Positions 45,249 to 54,221 of a stretch of DNA of 64,000 bases are shown here, piece by piece (the first letter of the stretch is position 1; the number at the start of each line of letters is the position of its first letter). The notes under the pieces were generated by a model. That model did no database searches, had not been told where the DNA came from, and saw nothing but the letters and a program-made list of their open reading frames with translations. The stretch comes from Sulfurimonas xiamenensis (GTDB lineage: Bacteria > Campylobacterota > Campylobacteria > Campylobacterales > Sulfurimonadaceae). Both the position numbers and the translations under genes were made by a program. The DNA lies in contig NZ_CP041166.1 of assembly GCF_009258045.1 (NCBI RefSeq), positions 1,550,001-1,614,000 on the forward strand, given 5' to 3'.

Positions 45249-45483
45249 ATTTTTGCACCTCTATTAAATCTGCTTCTTTGGAACGAAGAGCTATGCTCAT
45301 TTTGCCTACTTTTATCTCCATAGTACTTTTTGCCGGAGCATAGCCTAAAACTTCAATAACAGCATTTTTCATGATTCCAAAAGATATCAGCCTCTGTTTC
45401 AACTCTGAAACACCATTAAGCTTAACAACTTTAACAATACAAGCTTTTTTGCAATCACTTAATTTTTTTGTTTTATTAGACAT
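45241..45483 (-). CDS. feoA: FeoA-family protein
   Basis: An 80-residue cytoplasmic SH3-like protein needed for FeoB function. The family pattern is visible: KLNGVSELKQRLISFGIMKNAVIEVLGYAP ending MSIALRSKEADLIEV. An N-terminal stretch holds two Cys (DCKKACIVKV). It overlaps feoB by 8 bases, and a Fur-type box lies 25-39 bases upstream. Confidence 0.92.
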   Translation of the reverse strand: MSNKTKKLSDCKKACIVKVVKLNGVSELKQRLISFGIMKNAVIEVLGYAPAKSTMEIKVGKMSIALRSKEADLIEVQKYE

Positions 45484-45507
45484 ATTTTCTTCTTATCTTT
45501 TTATTAA

Positions 45508-45522
45508 TGATAATAAATATCA
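45508..45522. promoter_or_regulatory. Fur-type box before feoAB
   Basis: TGATAATAAATATCA fits the 7-1-7 core TGATAAT-N-ATTATCA with one mismatch. It lies 25 bases upstream of the feoA start. Confidence 0.65.
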
Positions 45523-45540
45523 TGTTAAATATCGGTTAAA

Positions 45541-46746
45541 TTAAAAACGATATGCAGCCATCAACTCAAACCTATCCCAATCATTTTCTGTTTTTAGCAC
45601 ATTTTCTTTATCTTTTTGATTTACAAAAATTGCGCGGAGTGAGCAGCTGTCTTCAATCAAGCTATATTCAATACCTATATTTTGTTCTACGATATGAGCC
45701 TTATTGCTGTCAAAATCGCCATAAGCATACATAAACATCAAATTATTTATCTCATAACCGATACTTCCCACTAATGCTTCTGCTTTATCATTATATGTTA
45801 TTTCATCCAAAATCATCGTATCCATATTTGTGAAAAGTGTTCCGCCTCCAAATCCGCTAAAACTCTCTTTATTCGCTTTTTTTTCAGATTTATTATAAGC
45901 TGCCCCTAAAATCAACCCATGTGCCGAAAATTCTGCAGATGCACCATAAATATCAGCTTTTGTGCCACTGCTGCTTATCTCTTTTTCATTTAGATATTGA
46001 AAAGCTCCTGAAATAGATATGTCACTATCTATTTCATAATTTAAAGCTATATCAAAATAAGCGGCATTTGTAAGTTTTGTTATATTATAATACCATGCAT
46101 TCGCTTCTATAATCCCATCACTGTACATTATACCGCCAAACCATGTTCCATCTTCTCCTGTTTTTATCCATTCATCATCTAGACCTGTGTCAACACCCTG
46201 CCATTTTTGAAGATTTCCTGCTATAAAATTAAAATTGGAAAACTGATAGGTTGCAATATAAGCCTCAAAAGTATTTGCTATCATTCTAATATCATCACTG
46301 TCAGCTAAAGGAGTGTCAATCAATTGACGACCTGCACGAAAATTAAAACTATCATAACTATAATTGAGATACGCTTCACTAAGAACTGTATATTTGCCTT
46401 CTGATGAGGAGAGTTCAGGATTTTGTTTTACACTCTCCTCCCCTGTTGCAAAATTTATATCATGAGATATTGAAAAAGCTGCAGCAGCACTCAAACCTTT
46501 TAAAGTTGCTAATTCATATTTTAAATAACCGCCAAGCGCAGTAGCATATATATCATTTTCACCTGCTTGTTTTTTATTGTATCCTGCGTACATAGATCTT
46601 ATTTCACCCGACATTCTGCCATTTTCAAACATTTCACCTATATTTGAAATCTCGTTTTGTGCAATATTTACATTTTCATTAGCTACAGCTATAGCACATG
46701 ATGTCAAAGCACAAGCCGTAAAAATATTTTTTCTTAAATTATTCAT
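45541..46746 (-). CDS. OprD-type outer-membrane porin
   Basis: A 401-residue outer-membrane protein with a signal peptide (about 1-22, ending AVANA). It has the Campylobacterota Opr/OprD-family pattern: MFENGRMSGEIRSMYAGYN near the start of the mature part, then LGGYLKYELATLKGLSAAAAFSI, FRAGRQLIDTPLADSDDIRMI and an aromatic C-terminus (AAYRF). The arginine ladder expected of OprD substrates is suggested by RAGRQ but cannot be placed exactly. It has its own Fur-type box (46782), suggesting a role in entry of iron or other nutrients under iron limitation. Confidence 0.8.
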   Translation of the reverse strand: MNNLRKNIFTACALTSCAIAVANENVNIAQNEISNIGEMFENGRMSGEIRSMYAGYNKKQAGENDIYATALGGYLKYELATLKGLSAAAAFSISHDINFATGEESVKQNPELSSSEGKYTVLSEAYLNYSYDSFNFRAGRQLIDTPLADSDDIRMIANTFEAYIATYQFSNFNFIAGNLQKWQGVDTGLDDEWIKTGEDGTWFGGIMYSDGIIEANAWYYNITKLTNAAYFDIALNYEIDSDISISGAFQYLNEKEISSSGTKADIYGASAEFSAHGLILGAAYNKSEKKANKESFSGFGGGTLFTNMDTMILDEITYNDKAEALVGSIGYEINNLMFMYAYGDFDSNKAHIVEQNIGIEYSLIEDSCSLRAIFVNQKDKENVLKTENDWDRFELMAAYRF

Positions 46747-46781
46747 AAAGACTCTTTTCTAATTTATATTTAACTTAGAAA

Positions 46782-46796
46782 TGATAATCAATATCA
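46782..46796. promoter_or_regulatory. Fur-type box before the porin gene
   Basis: TGATAATCAATATCA, the same half-sites as the feoA box with one mismatch to the 7-1-7 core, 35 bases upstream of the porin start. Confidence 0.65.
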
Positions 46797-46864
46797 ACTT
46801 ATAGAATTATTAATATTTTTATTTTTCTTAAATTTTATAAATAGTGCGCTTTCGTAAATTTTGG

Positions 46865-46870
46865 TATAAT
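46865..46870 (+). promoter_or_regulatory. -10 box of pssA
   Basis: TATAAT preceded by GG, 26 bases before the pssA start. Confidence 0.5.
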
Positions 46871-46896
46871 TTTATATATTTTAATTAGGCTATATT

Positions 46897-47454
46897 ATGA
46901 AATTTTTATTTACCGACACATCTCATTTTAACCTGGCAAATTTGTTTACTTTTGTAAATATTACAGCAGGACTTTTAGCTACTTATTTTATTACTCAAAA
47001 CAATTTTTTTGCAGCTGTTATTTTGGCATGGGTGGGTGGAGCTTTTGATATATTTGACGGCAAAATTGCCAGAAAGTATCATCTCTCAAATGAATTTGGA
47101 GTACAGCTAGATAGTTTTGCAGATTTTTTAAGTTTTGTTCTTGTTCCGGTATTTTTAATTTTTCAAGCTGTTTATAACAGCAGTTTTTCTGGTTTATTGG
47201 TTGCCATTGCCGGAGCAGTAAGCATATACTATGTAATATCAGGACTTAGAAGACTTATACAATTTAACATAAATGCAGATGCAGGGGAAGTTGAGAAATT
47301 TTTTACAGGCGTTCCTACTCCCCTTGGTGCAATTTTACTTTGGTTTGTCTATTTAGGCGCAGCGTATGGATTTATATCGCCTTACATTGTACTTATAGCT
47401 ATGGTACTTATCGGATGGAGTCTTAATTCCAAAATCAAAGTACCGCACCCCTAA
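46897..47454 (+). CDS. pssA: CDP-diacylglycerol-serine O-phosphatidyltransferase
   Basis: PssA makes phosphatidylserine, the precursor of phosphatidylethanolamine, at the inner membrane. The 185-residue protein has about six helices. The CDP-alcohol phosphotransferase signature DG(x)2AR(x)8G(x)3D(x)3D is seen as FDGKIARKYHLSNEFGVQLDSFAD (about residues 54-75). It is a short form, compared with about 230 residues in many relatives. It converges on the DoxX gene, with 3 bases between. Confidence 0.92.
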   Translation: MKFLFTDTSHFNLANLFTFVNITAGLLATYFITQNNFFAAVILAWVGGAFDIFDGKIARKYHLSNEFGVQLDSFADFLSFVLVPVFLIFQAVYNSSFSGLLVAIAGAVSIYYVISGLRRLIQFNINADAGEVEKFFTGVPTPLGAILLWFVYLGAAYGFISPYIVLIAMVLIGWSLNSKIKVPHP

Positions 47455-47457
47455 TGG

Positions 47458-47841
47458 CTATTTACTATTTAACGCATACTTTCCGCTTCCAAGCATAAAT
47501 ATCAAAATCGACATAATAAGATATAAAAAAGGAAGCTCAAAAACCGGTGCGCCATGCTTGCCTAATGAAAATAGTGAATTTCCATATGCTAAAAAGATAG
47601 CAAACATCATATTCAGCGCCAAAACCAAAGATGCTGCTCGAGCATAGGCTCCAAGCAGTATAAAAATAGGTACTATTATCTCACCTACATATACACCGTA
47701 AGCAAAAAATTCTGGAAATCCCGCGCTTGTTGTTAAATGTTTTACCCCACCTATGCCGTTAATAATCTTCTCAAGCCCGTGAAAAAGCATCATAATACTA
47801 ACAGTGAGCCTTAAAATTAATTTTGCAATATCATTTGTCAT
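47458..47841 (-). CDS. DoxX-family membrane protein
   Basis: A 127-residue protein with four membrane helices. The family marks are ILRLTVSIMMLFHGLEKIINGIGGV, with the conserved H-G-x-x-K, and the terminal helix plus GSGKYAL. DoxX proteins are linked to quinone or thiol redox roles but the function here is unknown. The start overlaps the stop of the preceding 63-codon gene by 4 bases, so the two form a unit. It is intact, unlike the DoxX fragment at 40.4 kb. Confidence 0.82.
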   Translation of the reverse strand: MTNDIAKLILRLTVSIMMLFHGLEKIINGIGGVKHLTTSAGFPEFFAYGVYVGEIIVPIFILLGAYARAASLVLALNMMFAIFLAYGNSLFSLGKHGAPVFELPFLYLIMSILIFMLGSGKYALNSK

Positions 47842-48029
47842 TTTTTTTCCTCTCTAAATTTACAGTTGCCAACCATTATGGTTTTGCCTTTTTTTATAAC
47901 TTCTTTTACATAATCAAGAGTACCTTTTGGATCAGCATTTCCAACCTCCTCTTCTATTATCTTTAAAAGATCATCTTCATTTGTTGTTCTCCATGTTTTT
48001 TCATAATTGTATTGAGTTTGTATTTGCAT
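47838..48029 (-). CDS. Small conserved-looking protein of unknown function, coupled to DoxX
   Basis: A 63-residue acidic cytoplasmic protein without membrane helix, reading QTQYNYEKTWRTTNEDDLLK at the front and a Lys-rich end with one Cys (GNCKFREEKK). GGAGATAA precedes the start as ribosome binding site. It overlaps the DoxX gene by 4 bases, so it is probably real. I do not recognise the family. Confidence 0.55.
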   Translation of the reverse strand: MQIQTQYNYEKTWRTTNEDDLLKIIEEEVGNADPKGTLDYVKEVIKKGKTIMVGNCKFREEKK

Positions 48030-48224
48030 TTATAAATTATCTCCTTTGTTTGTCATATTTATATTTTTATAATAATATCTAAAAATTAAAAACTATGTAA
48101 CTTCTCCTTAATTACTTAAAATAATGATTAAATATAAATTTATTTTATTGTATTTTTCTACACAATATAAACTTAACTAATTTCAAATATAATTTATTTA
48201 AATTAAAAACAAAATATATTTGGG

Positions 48225-48304
48225 TATAATTCGCTAAATATTTTAGGGGAAGGTGCCTTGTCATTAATGACATGCTTGTATCAGCTCCTATCTAAAGGAA
48301 AACG
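48225..48304 (+). promoter_or_regulatory. Promoter and leader of the DEAD-box helicase gene
   Basis: TATAAT (48225-48230, preceded by GGG) is followed by a leader of about 65 bases. It contains a perfect 14-base palindrome TGTCATTAATGACA at 48259-48272 and complementary AGG/CCT flanks (AGGGGA at 48246, GCTCCT at 48284). The leader may fold and regulate translation, as cold-shock helicase leaders do. The ribosome binding site is AAAGGAAAA. Confidence 0.45.
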
Positions 48305-49873
48305 ATGCAAGAAAATGCACAAACAAAAACAGAAGAAAAAGCGATCACATTTGATGATCTAGGATTAAAAAAAGAGATACTTCGCAGTATCAAGGATGCT
48401 GGATTTACGATTCCAAGTCCTATTCAAGCAGCTGCAATACCGTTCGTACTAGCAGGTCGTGATATTGTAGGTCAAGCACATACTGGAACAGGTAAAACAG
48501 CGGCTTTCGGTCTTCCTGCACTAAACAACATAGACACAAAAGACGGCGTAGGCATACTTGTTATCACTCCGACTCGTGAACTTGCAACCCAAGTCAGTGA
48601 CGAGCTCTTTAAATACGGAAGAAATATAGGTGCCAGAACAGTAACAGTTTACGGCGGCAGCTCATACAACAGACAAATCGACCTTATCCAAAGAGGTGCG
48701 AGCGTTGTTGTTGCTACTCCGGGAAGACTTCTTGACATTCTTAAGAAGAACCTGTTAAAAGATTTTGCTCCTAGCATCGTCGTTCTTGATGAAGCAGATG
48801 AGATGCTTGATATGGGATTTTTAGATGATATTAACGAAATATTCTCTTATCTTCCTTCAAATCGTCAAACACTTCTCTTCTCAGCTACTATGCCAAAACC
48901 TATCAAACTTCTTGCTGAGAGAATCTTGGATAATCCTGAGTTTATTAGTATTACACAGGGTGAGACAACAAACACAGACATCAACCAAGAGTACTATGTG
49001 ATTGATGAGCATGAGAGAGATGATGCAATTATTCGCCTTATGGATTCTGAAGATTGTAAAAAAGCGGTTGTTTTTTGTAGAACAAAAAGCGAAGTTGACA
49101 GACTCTCAAATGTTCTCTCAAATGCGGGATATTTGGCAAACGGCTTACATGGAGATATGGAGCAGCGTCAGCGTGAAACTGTAATAAAAGGTTTTAAAAA
49201 CAATAATGTCAATGTTTTGGTTGCTACTGATGTTGCCGCTCGCGGTATCCATGTAGATAACATCTCGCATGTATTTAACTACCATATTCCATTTGACCCT
49301 GAATCTTATGTTCATAGAATCGGGCGAACAGGGCGTGCAGGAACAAAAGGTAAAGCGATCACACTTTTGACTCCGCTAGAATTTAAAGAGCTTCAGCGTA
49401 TTAAGACAAAAATCGGAACCACTATGACTCACGCATTTGTTCCAAGCAAAAATGATTTAAGAGCAAATAATCTAAAATCTATTGTTACAAATATAGAAGA
49501 TCAAAAAATTTATGATGAAGCACATCAGGTTCTTGATCTGTTAAAACAAGATATAGATGAAGAGACTATTATGTTTAAACTTGTATCTATGATTTTAGAC
49601 AAACAAACAATAGCCGGTCCAAACACTATCGGTATTCCAGCTGATAAATTAGCTGCAATACTAGAGAGAGCAGGCAACAGAAAAGATACAAGAGGCAAAA
49701 GCGGCAGTCGTGGAGGCTTTCGTGGAAACAGAAGTCGTTCAGGCGGCAGTAGTGAGAGAAGTCGTTCAGGAGAAAAAAGCCGTTCAGGTGGTGGATATAG
49801 AGGCAGCAACTCTAGCGCAGAGAGAAACCGTTCAGGCAGCAGCGACAGAAACCGCAATAGAAACAGAGATTAA
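48305..49873 (+). CDS. DEAD-box RNA helicase with RS/RGG-like tail
   Basis: A 522-residue RNA helicase that unwinds RNA in ribosome assembly or mRNA turnover. It has the Q motif (FDDLGLKKEILRSIKDAGFTIPSPIQ), Walker A AHTGTGKT (near 60-67), PTRELA, DEAD (near 166), SAT, the ATDVAARGIHV block and the HRIGRTGRAG motif VI. The last 70 residues form a low-complexity tail of Arg-Ser-Gly repeats (RSGGSSERSRSGEK), likely an RNA-binding region. Together with a short CsdA-like linker, the nearest type is DeaD/CsdA or RhlE; I cannot choose. It ends at a strong terminator. Confidence 0.93.
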   Translation: MQENAQTKTEEKAITFDDLGLKKEILRSIKDAGFTIPSPIQAAAIPFVLAGRDIVGQAHTGTGKTAAFGLPALNNIDTKDGVGILVITPTRELATQVSDELFKYGRNIGARTVTVYGGSSYNRQIDLIQRGASVVVATPGRLLDILKKNLLKDFAPSIVVLDEADEMLDMGFLDDINEIFSYLPSNRQTLLFSATMPKPIKLLAERILDNPEFISITQGETTNTDINQEYYVIDEHERDDAIIRLMDSEDCKKAVVFCRTKSEVDRLSNVLSNAGYLANGLHGDMEQRQRETVIKGFKNNNVNVLVATDVAARGIHVDNISHVFNYHIPFDPESYVHRIGRTGRAGTKGKAITLLTPLEFKELQRIKTKIGTTMTHAFVPSKNDLRANNLKSIVTNIEDQKIYDEAHQVLDLLKQDIDEETIMFKLVSMILDKQTIAGPNTIGIPADKLAAILERAGNRKDTRGKSGSRGGFRGNRSRSGGSSERSRSGEKSRSGGGYRGSNSSAERNRSGSSDRNRNRNRD

Positions 49874-49893
49874 GAATCTTTTTTAAAAACCTC

Positions 49894-49920
49894 AAACCCG
49901 AAACTAATTTCGGGTTTTTT
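49894..49920 (+). terminator. Rho-independent terminator of the helicase gene
   Basis: AAACCCGAAA and TTTCGGGTTT pair over 10 bases around CTAA, followed by a T-run. Textbook form. Confidence 0.9.
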
Positions 49921-49976
49921 CACCCTATACTCTTCAACTTTCACAAAAACGATATAATTACTCAAAAAGAAAAAAT

Positions 49977-50360
49977 ATGACTATTTACGAAGATAATGAT
50001 TTTTTTATTGAAACAGAAAAAAGCGAAATTCCATGGCTTAAAATCTTTACAAAGGAGCCCTATATAGAGCTAGGGGACCTTCCAAAAGATTTAAGAAGCA
50101 GACTATGGGAAGTTTATGACATAATAGAGTTTGAGATGAGAAAATATTACAATCCAACAAAAATCAATATGGCATCTTTTGCGAATATGCTTCCTCGTGT
50201 TCACATACATGTAATGGCAAGATTTGAAAATGACAGTTATTTTCCAAATCCAATGTGGGGAGAAAAACTAAGAGAAGCTGATTTAAATCTTCCTGACATA
50301 GAAGAATTTTATAAAAAAGTTATAAATGCTTTAATAAATAAACAAGAGAAGTTATCGTAA
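49977..50360 (+). CDS. HIT-family protein
   Basis: A 127-residue protein of the histidine-triad nucleotide hydrolase/transferase fold. The motif reads RVHIHVMARF (near 73-82), so the first two His of HxHxH are present and the third is Met. An N-terminal F(F)IE and a PWLKIF...GDLPKDLR block fit the family. Substrate likely a nucleotide, unknown. A -10 TATAAT (49953-49958) precedes it; there is no good ribosome binding site. It is followed 30 bases later by an outer-membrane protein gene. Confidence 0.7.
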   Translation: MTIYEDNDFFIETEKSEIPWLKIFTKEPYIELGDLPKDLRSRLWEVYDIIEFEMRKYYNPTKINMASFANMLPRVHIHVMARFENDSYFPNPMWGEKLREADLNLPDIEEFYKKVINALINKQEKLS

Positions 50361-50390
50361 AGTAATAGTAATAATTAATGGAGGAATAAA

Positions 50391-50900
50391 ATGAAAAGAG
50401 TGGCTTTTTGTTTACTGATAGTAACGGCACTTGCAAGTGCTGAAAATAAAGATTATTTCAGTTTTAATGCTGGAAATACAGAACTTAGAATGGAATCATC
50501 AACAGAAAAAACAAGGGTTGATGACACACAATACTCTTTTACACTGGGTCATTATTATGATAATTCTCGTGTATCTGCAAGATATACTTATGTTGACAGC
50601 GGTGATGACAATTTTGATTCTAATCATCAACTTTCTCTTGCTTATGATTTTATATTACCGATAATTGAGGATACATTTTCTCTTTATGCAGGACCGGTAG
50701 CTGGATATTCTCGTATTAAAGGTGATGGAATCAATCTAAGCGGTTTTCATTATGGCGGTCAAGCAGGTGCAATAGTTGGAGTAGTTGAAAACATTGAGGT
50801 AGAAGCAGGTTATCGTTTTTTAATGGAAAGAGGAAATAATCATGGCATAGACGCTGAATATAGTAAAACATGGTATGCAGGGATAAATATACTCTTCTAG
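50391..50900 (+). CDS. Small outer-membrane beta-barrel protein
   Basis: A 169-residue protein with a signal peptide (about 1-17, ending ASA) and alternating amphipathic strands typical of an eight-stranded OmpA/OmpW-like barrel. It contains FSFNAGNTELRM, SFTLGHYYDNSRVSARYTYV, LYAGPVAGYSRI and ends with phenylalanine (GINILF). GGAGGAATAAA precedes the start as ribosome binding site. Function unknown; it may share a transcript with the HIT gene 30 bases upstream. Confidence 0.75.
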   Translation: MKRVAFCLLIVTALASAENKDYFSFNAGNTELRMESSTEKTRVDDTQYSFTLGHYYDNSRVSARYTYVDSGDDNFDSNHQLSLAYDFILPIIEDTFSLYAGPVAGYSRIKGDGINLSGFHYGGQAGAIVGVVENIEVEAGYRFLMERGNNHGIDAEYSKTWYAGINILF

Positions 50901-50913
50901 CAAATCTTTCTTC

Positions 50914-50943
50914 TTTGCTTGATTTTATTTAAAATCAAGCAAA
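50914..50943. terminator. Bidirectional terminator between the barrel gene and fabH
   Basis: A 14-bp nearly loop-free palindrome (TTTGCTTGATTTTA and its complement around TT) between converging genes, ending in T-rich and A-rich flanks that suit both directions. Confidence 0.7.
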
Positions 50944-50959
50944 ATATTTAAAACAGCTT

Positions 50960-51961
50960 TTATTTTCTCAATGGCGAAAATGGTACAAGAGCTGATCCCC
51001 AAGTAAGCCCACCGCCAAAAGCATCTAAGAGCATTAACTCGCCTGCTTTAAGTGTTCCGTTTTCATAAATTTCATTTATTGCCATAGGTATGGAAGCGCC
51101 TGATGTATTTCCATACTTTTCAACTGTAATAACTATCTGTTCATCTTTTAACTTTAAAGCATCGCCGACAGCTTTTATAATTCTATAATTTGCTTGATGG
51201 GGTACAAAATGTTTAATATCAGAACCTTGGATATTATTTTCATTTAATATATCAACAACATCTTTTGTTAAAGTTTTAACGGCAACTTTGAAAGTTTCAT
51301 TTCCTTTCATTTGCATAAAGCAGCTTGATGCTTCTTGCTCTAATGAGTCATGAGCAGAACCGCTTCCGCCGTTTGGAGTCATAAGCAAATCTGCAAATCT
51401 ACCATCAGCTCCGGTATGAATATCTATAATTGCCTCTTCTTTATTGTCTGTTGCACTTATTATTGCTGCACCTGCACCATCACCAAAAAGGATACATGTA
51501 CCTCTATCGCTGTAGTCAGTTATTGCAGAGAGTTTTTCAGCACCAACTATAAGAATATTTTTTTTCATACCCGACTCTATAAAAGCTTTTGCTATTGACA
51601 AAATATATACAAACCCTGTACATGCCGCAGAAATATCAAATGCAGTAACATTTTCAAGACCCAATTTTGTGGAAATTATTGTAGCAGTAGAAGGCATACA
51701 AAAATAGTCAGGTGAAATTGTTGCACATACAATCATATCAATTTCACTCTTATCTATGCCGCTTCTCTCAATTGCTTTTTGTGCAGCTTTAACACCCATA
51801 TCACTTGTAAATTCATCATTTGCAGCGATACGCCTCTCTTTTATGCCTGTTCTTTTTGTTATCCACTCATCTGATGTATCGACCATCTTCGACAAATCTT
51901 CATTTGAGAGTATCTTACTAGGAGCGTAACCTCCTATAGAACGAAATGCAGCATATGCCAT
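50960..51961 (-). CDS. fabH: Beta-ketoacyl-ACP synthase III
   Basis: FabH condenses acetyl-CoA with malonyl-ACP to start fatty-acid chains. The 333 residues contain the catalytic Cys in [12 protein letters not shown] (near 112), His in [10 protein letters not shown] (near 255) and Asn in KYGNTSGAS (near 285). The C-terminal [11 protein letters not shown] is conserved. Its ATG overlaps the plsX TAA by one base. The order ndk, yceD, rpmF, plsX, fabH is a standard bacterial arrangement that ties lipid synthesis to ribosome genes. Confidence 0.97.
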   Translation of the reverse strand: MAYAAFRSIGGYAPSKILSNEDLSKMVDTSDEWITKRTGIKERRIAANDEFTSDMGVKAAQKAIERSGIDKSEIDMIVCATISPDYFCMPSTATIISTKLGLENVTAFDISAACTGFVYILSIAKAFIESGMKKNILIVGAEKLSAITDYSDRGTCILFGDGAGAAIISATDNKEEAIIDIHTGADGRFADLLMTPNGGSGSAHDSLEQEASSCFMQMKGNETFKVAVKTLTKDVVDILNENNIQGSDIKHFVPHQANYRIIKAVGDALKLKDEQIVITVEKYGNTSGASIPMAINEIYENGTLKAGELMLLDAFGGGLTWGSALVPFSPLRK

Positions 51962-52962
51962 TAAATTTCCTTGTTTTTTAGTGCTTCTAAGCGTTGAACA
52001 ATATGTTCATTTACACCTGTATCAACATAATTAATTGCTTGAAAAATTGCATTTTTAATAGCTTTTGGATTACTCTTGCCATGTCCCACAATTACACAGC
52101 CCTGGATTCCTATAAGCGGAGCGCCGCCTACCTCTGCATAATCCATCTGTTTTTTAAGCAATTTAAAGACTTTTCTCATTAAAAGTGCTCCTGTAATAGC
52201 TATTGGAGATTTTCTAATATACTCTTTGATTAAACCGCTTATAGTTGAAGCCACACCTTCTGATGCTTTTAAAACCAAATTCCCCACAAAACCGTCACAT
52301 ACTATAACATCACAGCTTGCATTGAAAATATCATTTCCTTCTACATTGCCTTTAAAGCCTTTATAACCTTCAAGCAGTTTAAATGCTGCTTTTGTAACAT
52401 CATTTCCTTTGCTCTTCTCTTCTCCATTTGCCAAAAGCCCAATTGATGGAACTTCAATACCAAACATATCCTCAGCATAACAGCCGCCCATTACGGCAAA
52501 TTGCAACAGATGTTCAGCTTTTGAATCTACATTAGCTCCAACATCCAGTAAAACTGATGATTTACGAGAATTTTTTGTCGGCATAAATGTTACTAATGCA
52601 GGTCTTAAAACACCTTTTAATCGTCCCAGTCTAAGAGTTGCCAAAGTCATTGTAGCCCCACTGTGTCCGGCAGAGACGACTCCCTGAGCTTCACCATTTT
52701 TTACTAATTCAATAGCTTTATAAATTGTGCTCTCTTTTCTTTTTACTGCATCAGTTGCAGCATCGTCCATAGATATGACATCATCAGCTTCTACTATAGA
52801 AATCTTATCTCTATAACGCTTTGGTAACAGAGGTAAAATTTCTGATTTTTTACCTACAAAAATAGGAACAAATTGTTTCTTTTTAAGAGCTTGTAAACAA
52901 CCTTCTACAATTGGCTTAGGACCGAAGTCCCCGCCCATTGCATCAACAGCAATCTTTATCAT
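51961..52962 (-). CDS. plsX: Phosphate acyltransferase PlsX
   Basis: PlsX turns acyl-ACP into acyl-phosphate for PlsY in phospholipid synthesis. The 333 residues open with [18 protein letters not shown], the family signature, and include [26 protein letters not shown], and the tail [21 protein letters not shown]. The start lies 3 bases after the rpmF stop, and the stop overlaps fabH by one base. Confidence 0.96.
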   Translation of the reverse strand: MIKIAVDAMGGDFGPKPIVEGCLQALKKKQFVPIFVGKKSEILPLLPKRYRDKISIVEADDVISMDDAATDAVKRKESTIYKAIELVKNGEAQGVVSAGHSGATMTLATLRLGRLKGVLRPALVTFMPTKNSRKSSVLLDVGANVDSKAEHLLQFAVMGGCYAEDMFGIEVPSIGLLANGEEKSKGNDVTKAAFKLLEGYKGFKGNVEGNDIFNASCDVIVCDGFVGNLVLKASEGVASTISGLIKEYIRKSPIAITGALLMRKVFKLLKKQMDYAEVGGAPLIGIQGCVIVGHGKSNPKAIKNAIFQAINYVDTGVNEHIVQRLEALKNKEI

Positions 52963-52965
52963 TTG

Positions 52966-53115
52966 CTATTTATACTCACCAGTCGTTGGGTTAATGTGGT
53001 GTGGAAGCTTGTATGTTCCATCTTTATCCTTAATCGGACGAGCTAAAGATATTTTATAGTGAGTTCTTCTTTTCGCTGAGCGTGAATGAGAAACTCTTCT
53101 TTTTGGTACTGCCAT
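52966..53115 (-). CDS. rpmF: 50S ribosomal protein L32
   Basis: A 49-residue basic ribosomal protein, too short for typical ORF cut-offs. It begins [20 protein letters not shown] and ends [11 protein letters not shown]. The Cys zinc site found in some L32 is absent, so this is the C-minus form. GAAAGGAAAAT precedes the start as ribosome binding site. It lies 3 bases before plsX and about 50 bases after the 20-codon frame at 53168. Confidence 0.96.
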   Translation of the reverse strand: MAVPKRRVSHSRSAKRRTHYKISLARPIKDKDGTYKLPHHINPTTGEYK

Positions 53116-53167
53116 ATTATTTTCCTTTCATTTTTTGTTTATTTAAAAAGCAATATAAGCAAAAAGC

Positions 53168-53230
53168 TCATTTTACTACTTTTGCCTCTGTGGCACTAAT
53201 GTTTACTCTTTTAGCAGAGAAAACACGCAT
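53168..53230 (-). CDS. Possible 20-residue reading frame between yceD and rpmF
   Basis: ATG at 53230, three bases after the yceD stop, opens a frame reading MRVFSAKRVNISATEAKVVK and then TGA. No ribosome binding site of its own; it could be translated by re-initiation, or it could be only spacer. Basic N-terminal half. Weakly supported. Confidence 0.2.
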   Translation of the reverse strand: MRVFSAKRVNISATEAKVVK

Positions 53231-53233
53231 TGT

Positions 53234-53614
53234 CTAAAATATTTCTTGTTCAGAAATAATATTTTCACACTTTTCACATCTATGATAATCACTTTTGATA
53301 AGCTCAATTTCTGAGTTCATAAGCTCTTCTAAATCTATAATAGAATTTAATGATTCTACAATATCTAATAAAAGGGTATCTTCACTGTTTTTATAAATGC
53401 CGTCTGAAATAAAAAATTCTATATCTTCATCCACATTTAAATTAAACTTATCAGCACAAACATCACAATCTGTGTCAATATTACCACTTAATTTTGCTTT
53501 TAACAAAATTAATTTATTGGCATGATACTGTAAATAACCTTTAAAAGTTATTTTATCAGATTTAACTTCAAAGTGCAGCGGTGTATTGCTTACTTTTCGT
53601 AATACTATTTTCAT
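53234..53614 (-). CDS. yceD: DUF177/YceD-family protein
   Basis: A 126-residue protein of the family needed for 23S rRNA accumulation and usually encoded before rpmF, as here. Zinc-site cysteines are in DCDVCADKF (near 66-71) and HRCEKCENI (near 112-118), which is the DUF177 pattern, and the middle has LDIVESLNSIIDLEELM. It lies between ndk (42 bases) and rpmF. Confidence 0.88.
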   Translation of the reverse strand: MKIVLRKVSNTPLHFEVKSDKITFKGYLQYHANKLILLKAKLSGNIDTDCDVCADKFNLNVDEDIEFFISDGIYKNSEDTLLLDIVESLNSIIDLEELMNSEIELIKSDYHRCEKCENIISEQEIF

Positions 53615-53656
53615 AAAGGGAATTTAACTCTCTTTATTTAAATGTTTTTTTATCAA

Positions 53657-54070
53657 TTAAGAAATTTCTCTCTCAGAGAAAAAGAAAGCTATTTCAATAG
53701 CTGCATTTTCAGCAGAGTCACTTCCATGAACAGCATTAGCATCTATATTTTCAGCAAAATCTGCGCGAATTGTTCCAGCTTCAGCCTCTTTAGGGTTTGT
53801 TGCACCCATAAGATTACGGTTTTTTATTACTGCATTTTCACCCTCAAGAACTGAAACAACTACTGGACCGCTAATCATAAAATCAACTAGATCACCAAAA
53901 AAAGGTCTCTCAGAGTGAACTGCGTAAAAAGCTTCCGCATCTGCACGAGAAAGTTGTATTTTTCTTGTTGCTGCTATTTTTAGACCATTGCTCTCAAAAC
54001 GATCTAAAATCTTACCGATAACACCTTTAGCAACGGCATCTGGTTTTATTATTGATAGTGTGCGTTCCAT
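53657..54070 (-). CDS. ndk: Nucleoside diphosphate kinase
   Basis: Ndk balances the nucleoside triphosphate pools. I start at the ATG ending at 54070, with AGGAGAT about 5 bases upstream; an in-frame TTG just before it is not used. The 137-residue protein has the active-site block [16 protein letters not shown]; the catalytic His lies in [12 protein letters not shown] (near 115), together with [12 protein letters not shown] and [11 protein letters not shown]. It heads the yceD-rpmF-plsX-fabH transcript. Confidence 0.96.
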   Translation of the reverse strand: MERTLSIIKPDAVAKGVIGKILDRFESNGLKIAATRKIQLSRADAEAFYAVHSERPFFGDLVDFMISGPVVVSVLEGENAVIKNRNLMGATNPKEAEAGTIRADFAENIDANAVHGSDSAENAAIEIAFFFSEREIS

Positions 54071-54176
54071 CAAATCTCCTGTTAAATATATAAAATTAAG
54101 ATGGAATTATACCTAAAAAGTATCTATTTTTAATTAAAATAAAAAATTTATTGAAAAGTTTGGATAAAAGAAAAGA

Positions 54177-54212
54177 AAATAGCGCAAAGTGTTATAACAC
54201 TTTGCGCTATTT
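54177..54212. terminator. Perfect 36-base palindrome, terminator between fdx and ndk
   Basis: Two 18-base arms (AAATAGCGCAAAGTGTTA and its complement) meet without a gap. It lies 10 bases past the ferredoxin gene stop on the minus strand. Confidence 0.8.
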
Positions 54213-54221
54213 AGAAAAAGA

